Of a stretch of DNA of 64,000 nucleotides, positions 57,250 through 64,000 are shown one piece after another. Source of the stretch: Treponema sp. (GTDB lineage: Bacteria; Spirochaetota; Spirochaetia; Treponematales; Breznakiellaceae); NCBI GenBank assembly GCA_009782555.1, contig WRIV01000006.1, forward strand, positions 62,001 to 126,000. The letters run 5' to 3'. The position numbers and the translations under genes were made by a program. How positions within the stretch are numbered: the first letter of the stretch is position 1; each line of letters starts with the position of its first letter. The notes under the pieces were generated by a model. The model was not told the origin of the DNA. It was given only the letters and a program-made list of their open reading frames with translations, and ran no database searches.

Positions 57250-58215
57250 TTATTCATTATTTTTAGGTTTTCTAAAGGAAACCCAATTATCCGCTATTCC
57301 CAGGATAACAAACAATCCCAGAATCATCCAATTTATTCCTGGTCTAAAGAGCAAAAAAATAATCCCCACATTGATGATAATACGAGGTAAGGGAGGAAGC
57401 CGGGAAAGAAAATACACCCCCACCGCTCCACCTTGAACAAGAAACAATGTAACAGAAAGAATTAAAAAATTCCAGCCGCCTATCTCCAAGAACTCAATAT
57501 TTCCGGTTTTGCCCAGTACGATCGCTCCCAGGGAAAAAGAAAGAATCCAAATAAAAAATGGATGCATCCGAAAGGCTAGAAAATTCCCGGGAGCGTTCCT
57601 CTGAGCCCGGCCAATAATGCGGCAAATCAATGAGGCAAATTGCCGGTTTAGCCACCAGAAAACCAAACAAATAAAGAGTATTCCCCCCCGCAGCCCTATG
57701 GCCATTATATTGGAAAGGGCCTCTTCCACAGAAACTTCAGGCCAACCGGAACCAAAGACTTCAAGTTGGCGGGCAACAAGCAGGTTAAACTGGGGATTAT
57801 TCATCAGCGAAAGGGAAATCGGCGATAGAATCAGGGTACACAGTACCGCTCCGGCGGCCATCCGATAGGGAATCTCCTGGTAAATCCAAAATTTGCTCAA
57901 GGGAGCATTAATCCAGGTAAAAAAAAGTGTTAGAGCTGAATAAAACAGAGCATTCCACTGCAGAATGGCCGGATTCTCACCCCGGTATTCATAGGCCCAC
58001 AGGGAAACAATAACATTAAGCGCCGTTGCCAGAATTCCCGCCGCCCAGACACTTTTTGCATCTCCCAAAAAAGAAGAGAGTCCCAGGGGCAGCAAAAAAA
58101 ATACAAAATACCCCGTCCTGAAACAGGCAACACTGGAAGCAGCGCCGGCAACGGCCAGGGCTGTCCGGAAAAAGGCCGGATTATTAAAAAAACGCCGGCC
58201 CTCGGGGTTTTCCAC
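57250..58215 (-). CDS. Membrane protein in ribosomal-protein/ssb operon (possible DUF2232/YybS-like)
   Basis: Multi-TM; located between rpsR and rplI on same strand. Confidence 0.55.
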   Translation of the reverse strand: MENPEGRRFFNNPAFFRTALAVAGAASSVACFRTGYFVFFLLPLGLSSFLGDAKSVWAAGILATALNVIVSLWAYEYRGENPAILQWNALFYSALTLFFTWINAPLSKFWIYQEIPYRMAAGAVLCTLILSPISLSLMNNPQFNLLVARQLEVFGSGWPEVSVEEALSNIMAIGLRGGILFICLVFWWLNRQFASLICRIIGRAQRNAPGNFLAFRMHPFFIWILSFSLGAIVLGKTGNIEFLEIGGWNFLILSVTLFLVQGGAVGVYFLSRLPPLPRIIINVGIIFLLFRPGINWMILGLFVILGIADNWVSFRKPKNNE

Positions 58216-58535
58216 TAATCCGCCACAAAGGGGAGCAGGGCAATGATCCGGGCCCGTTTTATTGCCTGAGCCAGAACCCGTTGATGTTTGGCGCAGGTTC
58301 CGGTAATGCGGCGGGGGAGAATTTTTCCCCGTTCGGTGATAAATTTGCGGAGCATATCCCCGTCTTTATAGTCAATTTTCAGTTTCTGGGCGCAAAACCG
58401 GCACACTTTTTTCTTAAAATACACCTTGCCTTTTTGTCTTCCGGTTTTGTCCTCCCCTTCCCTGCCATCCATCTGAACATCCATGCCCCGATCCTGGCGA
58501 GGCCCCCGCTCTTCTATATAATTTTCATCAGCCAT
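58215..58535 (-). CDS. rpsR: 30S ribosomal protein S18
   Basis: [62 protein letters not shown]. Confidence 0.96.
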   Translation of the reverse strand: MADENYIEERGPRQDRGMDVQMDGREGEDKTGRQKGKVYFKKKVCRFCAQKLKIDYKDGDMLRKFITERGKILPRRITGTCAKHQRVLAQAIKRARIIALLPFVAD

Positions 58536-58558
58536 TTCAAACTCCTTTTTTCCTCGTA

Positions 58559-58987
58559 TCAGAAGGGAATATCATCGGTAAAACCGTCATTGGATCCCAT
58601 AGGCGCTCCCCTGCCGTCAACGGCAGTTTCCTGCCGGTTAGTAAAGGACCCGCCATTTCCTGAATTACCTCCCAGAAGCTGGAGGTTACTGGCGACAACT
58701 TCCACTCTGGACCGGTTTTGTCCGTCCTGTTCCCAGCGATCCTGGCGGAGTTCCCCATCCACCCCCACCTGCTTTCCCTTGACCAAATATTGATTAAGGG
58801 CCTCTCCCTGCCGGCCCCAGAGCACAACATCGAAGAAATTAGGTTCCTCCACCCATTGATCCCCTGTTTTACGGCGGCGGTTTACCGCAATGGAAAATTT
58901 ACATACCGCCTGGCCGCCGGCGGTGTACTTGAGTTCCGCATCCCTGGTTAATCTGCCGATTAACACCACATGGTTAACATCCGCCAT
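58559..58987 (-). CDS. ssb: Single-stranded DNA-binding protein
   Basis: [34 protein letters not shown]; acidic DDIPF C-terminus. Confidence 0.96.
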   Translation of the reverse strand: MADVNHVVLIGRLTRDAELKYTAGGQAVCKFSIAVNRRRKTGDQWVEEPNFFDVVLWGRQGEALNQYLVKGKQVGVDGELRQDRWEQDGQNRSRVEVVASNLQLLGGNSGNGGSFTNRQETAVDGRGAPMGSNDGFTDDIPF

Positions 58988-58988
58988 G

Positions 58989-59270
58989 CTATTCCTCGAT
59001 TTTCACAAAAAGGTAGCGTAAAAGGTTAGCATTGAGTTTAAAAACCTTGTCCAGAACGCTGACTTTGACCGGATCCAGCTTTAGGGTAAAAAGCAGGTAA
59101 CGGCCCCTTTTCCGTTTTTTGATTTCATAAGCCAGGTCCCGGTCGCCTTTTTCATCGGTCTTAAGAATTTCCGCCCCTTGGGCAGCAAGGTCCGCCAGAA
59201 CAGTTTCCTTCCCGGCATGGTACTGATCTTCTTCCAGGGGGAAGATGACCGTAAGCTCATACTGATGCAT
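58989..59270 (-). CDS. rpsF: 30S ribosomal protein S6
   Basis: MHQYELTVIFPLEEDQY...DRDLAYEIKKRKRGRYLLF; start set at ATG 59270. Confidence 0.94.
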   Translation of the reverse strand: MHQYELTVIFPLEEDQYHAGKETVLADLAAQGAEILKTDEKGDRDLAYEIKKRKRGRYLLFTLKLDPVKVSVLDKVFKLNANLLRYLFVKIEE

Positions 59271-59387
59271 AGGTCCTCCTTTCGGACTAAATTTCCGCCC
59301 TACAGACGGCGATCCGCCTCTGGGGCGGATAAAGAGGTAAGGATACCTTACCAAAAACATAAAACTCTGTCAATACTGGCGGCGGTG

Positions 59388-59846
59388 ATGCCGAGAATTA
59401 AAGATATGAACAAACATACAAATTTTGAAGATAATATTTTTATTTTAAATATACGAATCAGGATGATTCAAGACCTTCTGATACTGGATACTGATGCGGA
59501 ACTCTTCCTTAACAAAACCCTGGACGATTTGGATTTTATCGATTCCACTCTGAATATTCTTTTTGCCAATCTAAAGGATAATTACCGTCTTATCGAACGG
59601 GACAAACAGTTCCACAATCTGGTCGAAACAGAACGGCAGTTCTGCGAGGTGCTGAACGAACTGGAAGAGGGGGAAGGAAACATTTCTGCCCTCCAGCATC
59701 CGCATCTGCGGGAACGGATCGTCTATTTGGTGAACCATTCTCTGGACAGACAACATTCCCTTAAAGACCTTATCGCAGATGGAAAACAATTAACCATGGA
59801 ACCTGTGGTAGGCTACGACGAACTTCACGAACTATTAAGCTCTTGA
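59388..59846 (+). CDS. Conserved hypothetical protein
   Basis: Intact ORF preceding rsmD with overlapping stop/start. Confidence 0.6.
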   Translation: MPRIKDMNKHTNFEDNIFILNIRIRMIQDLLILDTDAELFLNKTLDDLDFIDSTLNILFANLKDNYRLIERDKQFHNLVETERQFCEVLNELEEGEGNISALQHPHLRERIVYLVNHSLDRQHSLKDLIADGKQLTMEPVVGYDELHELLSS

Positions 59847-59851
59847 AAGCT

Positions 59852-60400
59852 ATGGGACATCTCAGTATCCCTCCGGTGATCCGGATCACCGGAGGGATAC
59901 TAAAAGGCAGAACCATCCCGGTCCCCGGCGGTGCCATCCGGCCTGCCATGGACCGGATGCGGGAATCGATCTTTGCCATTTTAGGAGATTTGTCCGGTGT
60001 TTCTTTTTTGGATCTTTTTTCCGGTTCGGGGATTATTGCCCTGGAAGCCGCTTCCCGGGGAGCATCATGTCTGGAAGCAGTGGAGTCAGACCCCCTGAAA
60101 CGAAAAACCCTCATTGGTAACGCCGCCCTGTCGCCTGTTAGGATACGCTGCCGCTTTATGGCTGTAGAATTGTACATCAAGCGGGCAAAAAGATCCTTTG
60201 ATTATATTTTTTGCGACCCTCCCTTTGCCTATCAATATAAGAATGAACTGATCGAAACTATAACGGCATCACCCCTTATGGACAAAGAATCCCTGTTTAT
60301 GTTCCACCACCCAAAGACAGAAGAACTCCAGAGGATCCTTGCATTGAAAGAAACCAGATCTTACGGGAATTCCGTGGTAGATTTTTTTGTAAAAACTTGA
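59852..60400 (+). CDS. rsmD: 16S rRNA (guanine966-N2)-methyltransferase RsmD-like
   Basis: IRITGGILKGRTIPVPGGAIRPAMDRMRESIFAIL, FLDLFSGSGIIALEAASRGA, FDYIFCDPPF; start ambiguous (TTG 59843, ATG 59852 or GTG 59876). Confidence 0.92.
   Translation: MGHLSIPPVIRITGGILKGRTIPVPGGAIRPAMDRMRESIFAILGDLSGVSFLDLFSGSGIIALEAASRGASCLEAVESDPLKRKTLIGNAALSPVRIRCRFMAVELYIKRAKRSFDYIFCDPPFAYQYKNELIETITASPLMDKESLFMFHHPKTEELQRILALKETRSYGNSVVDFFVKT
59864..59901. repeat. Perfect 38-bp palindrome (19-bp arms, no spacer)
   Basis: agtatccctccggtgatcc|ggatcaccggagggatact. Confidence 0.99.
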
Positions 60401-60496
60401 TTATTACCGTAAACTTTAGTATATTGTATTTGGTTTTAGCATTGTAAAATTTAAAACCCAAGGTAAAATGGGGCAGGTAAGATTCAAGGCAAAAAA

Positions 60497-60838
60497 GTGG
60501 ATTACCAAAAGATTTTTGAACGTTTTGAAAGCTCCGAAGGATTTATCAAAGCAACCGTTAAACCTTCCGTAGACGGCAGTACCAAGGCGGCGCTTAACCG
60601 GAAGGGAAATGTCCTCTTTAATTCCGGCGATGCAGAAGGGGCCAAGAGAATCTTTTTAACCACCGGATATTCAGACGGGCTTTCCAGAGTCGGAGATTTC
60701 TACAAATCCAAAGGACGTATTCTGGATGCCCTTAAGATGTATTGGATAGCTCCGGATCGTACCAAAGCAGATCCCATTATACAGCAGTTGTCAGAACTTA
60801 TCCGGTATTTTATGAATGAAGAGGTCGAGGATGAATAA
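60497..60838 (+). CDS. Conserved hypothetical protein
   Basis: 113-aa ORF overlapping start of TPR gene. Confidence 0.6.
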   Translation: MDYQKIFERFESSEGFIKATVKPSVDGSTKAALNRKGNVLFNSGDAEGAKRIFLTTGYSDGLSRVGDFYKSKGRILDALKMYWIAPDRTKADPIIQQLSELIRYFMNEEVEDE

Positions 60839-62018
60839 CGATAGTTCAGTTTTGTCTGCTTTGGAAGAACAACCGCCCTGCTCTTCCGAACAAGGGGGCG
60901 CTAATGCAGAGACAAATACGGTTATAAATGCGGGCGAGAACGAAGAGTCCATTGATATTTCCGGCCTGTCAAAACAAGGGTACCTGTTTCTACGGGAAAA
61001 CCGCATAGGTGAAGCATTGAGATGCTTTAATAAAATTTTGGAAATGGACGGTTATAACAATTATGCCCTTGTGGGACTGGGGGACGCCGCCAGAAAACAG
61101 GGGGCCAGCCGGAATGCGGTGATCTATTACAGCCGCTGCCTGGAATACCATCCGGGAAACAACTATGCCCTTTTCGGTCTGGCGGACTGCTACAAGACCC
61201 TTAATCAGTATCACAAAGCCATAGAAATCTGGGAACAGTACCTGTTACATGACGATCAAAATATCACGGTCCTAACCAGAGTTGCCGATGCCTATCGAAA
61301 GGTCCGGGACTTTAAACACTCCAAGGAAGTATATCTTAAGGTACTGGAAATGGAGAACTCCAATCCTTATGCAATTATCGGCCTGGGGCACCTTCACTAC
61401 GATTTTAAGGAATATCAGCATGCCCTGTTCTACTGGCAAAAAATGCTTGAATTAAATCAGGGGAATGTGGATATCCGTGTTCTTACTTCCATTGGAAATT
61501 GCCACAGGAAATTAAAAACCTTTGAAAAAGGCATAGACTTTTTTGAACAGGCTCTGGAACGGGATTCAAACAACTTTTATGCCCTTTTCGGCTTGGCAGA
61601 CTGTTACCGGGGAATGAACCAGCAGCACCGCTCTCTGGAATTCTGGAACCGCATCCTGGAACAGGATCCTCGAAACAAGGTGATCCTTACCCGGGCGGGA
61701 GACGCTTACCGGAATTTACAGGAACATGAGAATGCCAGCACCTATTACCAACGGGCCCTTAACGTTGAATTTGACACCTATGCGGTTTTGGGCCTTGCCA
61801 TGATTGCCAAGGCCAAGAGCAAATATGCCGAAGCCATAGAATCTCTCCGCCAGCTTATTCAGCAGGAACCTCGTAATCACCGGCTTTACATTGAACTCTC
61901 CGACTGCTGGTACCGCAAAGGAGAGCGAAACCAGGCCATAGAAGCCTTGGGAGAATTCCAAAGACAAGGGTTTAGAAATGCAAAAATTTCCGAACTCCTT
62001 GATTATTACAAAAACTAG
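60831..62018 (+). CDS. Tetratricopeptide-repeat protein
   Basis: Repeated YALVGLGDAARKQG / YALFGLADCYKTLNQYHKAIEIWEQYL units. Confidence 0.9.
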   Translation: MNNDSSVLSALEEQPPCSSEQGGANAETNTVINAGENEESIDISGLSKQGYLFLRENRIGEALRCFNKILEMDGYNNYALVGLGDAARKQGASRNAVIYYSRCLEYHPGNNYALFGLADCYKTLNQYHKAIEIWEQYLLHDDQNITVLTRVADAYRKVRDFKHSKEVYLKVLEMENSNPYAIIGLGHLHYDFKEYQHALFYWQKMLELNQGNVDIRVLTSIGNCHRKLKTFEKGIDFFEQALERDSNNFYALFGLADCYRGMNQQHRSLEFWNRILEQDPRNKVILTRAGDAYRNLQEHENASTYYQRALNVEFDTYAVLGLAMIAKAKSKYAEAIESLRQLIQQEPRNHRLYIELSDCWYRKGERNQAIEALGEFQRQGFRNAKISELLDYYKN

Positions 62019-62037
62019 GCCGTATCCGTTTTCCGGA

Positions 62038-63096
62038 ATGACCATTCCGGAACTGACGGCTGCTTTGGAAAACCTGCCGGAAGGGGAAAAACTGCCCCCT
62101 TACCGGGGGAAGCAAATTTTTTCATGGATAAAACGGGGAGCTCTTTCTTTCGAAGAAATGACAAACCTTCCCCGGGGACTAATAAAAACCCTGGCGAACC
62201 ATGCCGTTATCCGGGGAAGCAAAGTTAGAAAAAAACTTACCGGCCGGGATGGAACGGAAAAACTGGTCCTGGAACTGGCCGACGGCACCGCTGTAGAAAC
62301 GGTACTTCTGGAAACTGAACCCGGCCGTTTTACCGCCTGCCTTTCCAGCCAGGCGGGATGTCCCCTGGGTTGCGTCTTTTGCAAAACCGGCGCTCTGGGT
62401 TTTTTTCGAAACCTGGACCCATCGGAAATTGTTGAACAATTTTTATTTTTATCCGGCACTGCGGCGGAAAAAACCGCCGTGTCACAAAAAGATTTCCGGA
62501 TATCCAATATTGTTGTCATGGGTATGGGCGAACCTCTGCTTAACCTGCAGTCCCTGCGCAAAGCCCTGGCAATCCTCTGCGATCCGGCGGGATTCGGCTT
62601 TTCCAAACGCAGGATCACCGTTTCCACCTCCGGCATCTGCGCCGGAATTCTTGATATGATAGAGAACGGCCCCGAAGTGGAACTGGCCGTTTCCATTGCC
62701 AGCGCCCAGGATGACCTGCGCCGGCGCCTTATGCCTGGCTCCGCTGGTAATCCCCTTCCCAGGCTAAAAGAAACCCTGACCCAATACCAAAAAAAAACAG
62801 GGCGGCAGATCACGATAGAAACGGTGCTTCTGGGGGGAATCAATACCAGGCCCGAAGACGCCCGGGCCTTAATTGATTTTACCGGAAATCTTAACACGAC
62901 AGTAAACCTAATTCCCTGGAACCCGGTAAAGGAACTTTGTTTTGAAGGAAAAAAACTTTGCCGCTGCGAAGAAAAAGAAACAGCGCATTTTATCCGGATG
63001 TTGGAACAGGGGGGCATTACGGTTACCCGCCGGTACCGCCGAGGACATGGCATCAGCGGCGCCTGCGGACAACTGGGCGGCAGCAGTTTATCGTGA
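62038..63096 (+). CDS. rlmN: 23S rRNA (adenine2503-C2)-methyltransferase RlmN-like radical SAM
   Basis: YRGKQIFSWIKRGALSFEEMTNLP, CLSSQAGCPLGCVFCKTGALGFFRNL, VVMGMGEPLLNL. Confidence 0.94.
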   Translation: MTIPELTAALENLPEGEKLPPYRGKQIFSWIKRGALSFEEMTNLPRGLIKTLANHAVIRGSKVRKKLTGRDGTEKLVLELADGTAVETVLLETEPGRFTACLSSQAGCPLGCVFCKTGALGFFRNLDPSEIVEQFLFLSGTAAEKTAVSQKDFRISNIVVMGMGEPLLNLQSLRKALAILCDPAGFGFSKRRITVSTSGICAGILDMIENGPEVELAVSIASAQDDLRRRLMPGSAGNPLPRLKETLTQYQKKTGRQITIETVLLGGINTRPEDARALIDFTGNLNTTVNLIPWNPVKELCFEGKKLCRCEEKETAHFIRMLEQGGITVTRRYRRGHGISGACGQLGGSSLS

Positions 63097-63492
63097 AGCG
63101 GCGGTTTGGGCCTTGCCTTCGTTATCGTATAGGGCGATCACCGATTCGGGAAGCCAGCCCCGGTAGATTCCTTCGGTGAAAACCCAATATTGCCGTGTAT
63201 CCCCCTCATTAATCAATCGGCGTTCCAATACGGTTAAAATCGTCTTTTCCCGTACATAGCCCAGAGCGACACTGTCCAGGCTCGGCTCATCCAGCACTCT
63301 GGTATAGGAAACGGTTACCACAGCATAGCCAATAACGGACCGGGAAAACGGCGAAGTCGAAGGCGGATCAATTTCTGCCCTTGGAGTACACCCCATCATT
63401 GCGAATAATAAAAAAAATGCCGCTTCTTTTGCATAGCAGCGCTGTTTTTTTGAGCCGGAAATAATTCCTTTAATAATCAATCGGCAAATCAT
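63088..63492 (-). CDS. Lipoprotein-like protein with bacterial SH3-like domain
   Basis: Hydrophobic N-terminus plus FFLLFAMMGCTP lipobox; VTVSYTRVLDEPSLDSVALGYVREKTILTVLER. Confidence 0.6.
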   Translation of the reverse strand: MICRLIIKGIISGSKKQRCYAKEAAFFLLFAMMGCTPRAEIDPPSTSPFSRSVIGYAVVTVSYTRVLDEPSLDSVALGYVREKTILTVLERRLINEGDTRQYWVFTEGIYRGWLPESVIALYDNEGKAQTAASR

Positions 63493-63495
63493 AGG

Positions 63496-63921
63496 TTATA
63501 AAAAGATAATGGGATAAAAAAATAGATGAAGCGCTGCTGCGGTAATACAGCTTAATCCGGTAATTTTTCGGTATTTCCTGATTAATTCTCCAATTTGTTC
63601 TGCCGGGAGAGAATGCACAGTTTTTCGGCGGATGTAAAATTCAAAAGCCAGCATGAAGCCCCCCGCAAGACCAGCCAGGGCAGGAAACAGATCTCCCACA
63701 ACCAGAATACTCTTCATGGGGGAGAGAATTTTTAAAATACCGGTAACAAAAGCCAAAACGCCGATAATAAGCCTGATCGTCTCATTGTTAAAACTCAAGG
63801 CCAAAGCTCCGGTTTCGGCCTCTTCTTTTCCAAAAATCAGGATGAACCCCGCAAGACCATTCAACAATATCGACAAAGAATAAACCGGCAACATACTGTT
63901 TTTAGTATGACATATAACCAA
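63496..63921 (-). CDS. Small membrane protein, unknown
   Basis: Intact ORF with several hydrophobic segments. Confidence 0.5.
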   Translation of the reverse strand: MVICHTKNSMLPVYSLSILLNGLAGFILIFGKEEAETGALALSFNNETIRLIIGVLAFVTGILKILSPMKSILVVGDLFPALAGLAGGFMLAFEFYIRRKTVHSLPAEQIGELIRKYRKITGLSCITAAALHLFFYPIIFL

Positions 63922-64000
63922 AAAAATGAAAAGCCGTTATTTCCAAAAGTTGAAATTTGAAAAAGCCGAAATGCTCAATCATGTTTCCGGTGTTATGGAA

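Noticed and set aside
59770-60180. 136-aa minus-strand ORF at rsmD containing SIPPVIRITGGIL
   Set aside because: The identical peptide on both strands is a direct consequence of the 38-bp palindrome, not a second gene.
62100-63053. 317-aa minus-strand ORF opposite rlmN
   Set aside because: Antisense shadow ORF in a GC-rich coding gene; low-complexity Arg/Ser/Pro composition and no domain signature, while rlmN on the plus strand is unambiguous. Same reasoning rejects other long antisense ORFs such as 2238..2846, 6792..7367, 11224..11982, 17944..18762, 22441..23085, 47849..48574 and 49502..50194.
1-64000. CRISPR arrays, transposases, prophage or toxin-antitoxin modules
   Set aside because: Looked for regularly spaced repeats, DDE/HUH-type transposase motifs, phage structural genes and small paired ORFs; none supported by the sequence.

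Overview
The window looks like about 64 kb of a spirochaete chromosome, most probably a Treponema-like organism. That placement is my inference from gene content and order; no search was run. Most of it is housekeeping: ruvC/yebC, hisS, priA, lepA, miaA, a folP-cdaA-cdaR-acpS-DUF2225-truA block, lon, rpe, dnaB-rplI-rpsR-ssb-rpsF, rsmD and rlmN. There are also several ABC transporters and four tRNA genes, all on the minus strand. A TPP riboswitch precedes a ThiXYZ-like pyrimidine-precursor transporter. The clearest accessory, AT-richer stretch is about 28.2-32.8 kb. It carries a single-polypeptide DNA methyltransferase fused to an Mrr-like nuclease and a PKD-like C-terminus, followed by what may be a truncated partner ORF. 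The items I think most merit a second look are: (1) that fusion; (2) a three-gene operon of Memo-family protein, internally duplicated DUF1538 membrane protein and a protein with three apparent P-II-like domains; (3) a perfect 38-bp palindrome over the start region of rsmD; (4) a structured intergenic element of about 171 bp next to tRNA-Lys, bearing a near-exact copy of the tRNA 3' end; (5) a 29-aa very basic ORF, absent from the ORF track, that resembles the AURKAIP1/COX24 ribosome-associated family; (6) paired 19-bp direct repeats with a 21-bp period upstream of lon; (7) a three-copy 84-bp coding tandem repeat. I saw no CRISPR array, rRNA, transposase or prophage.
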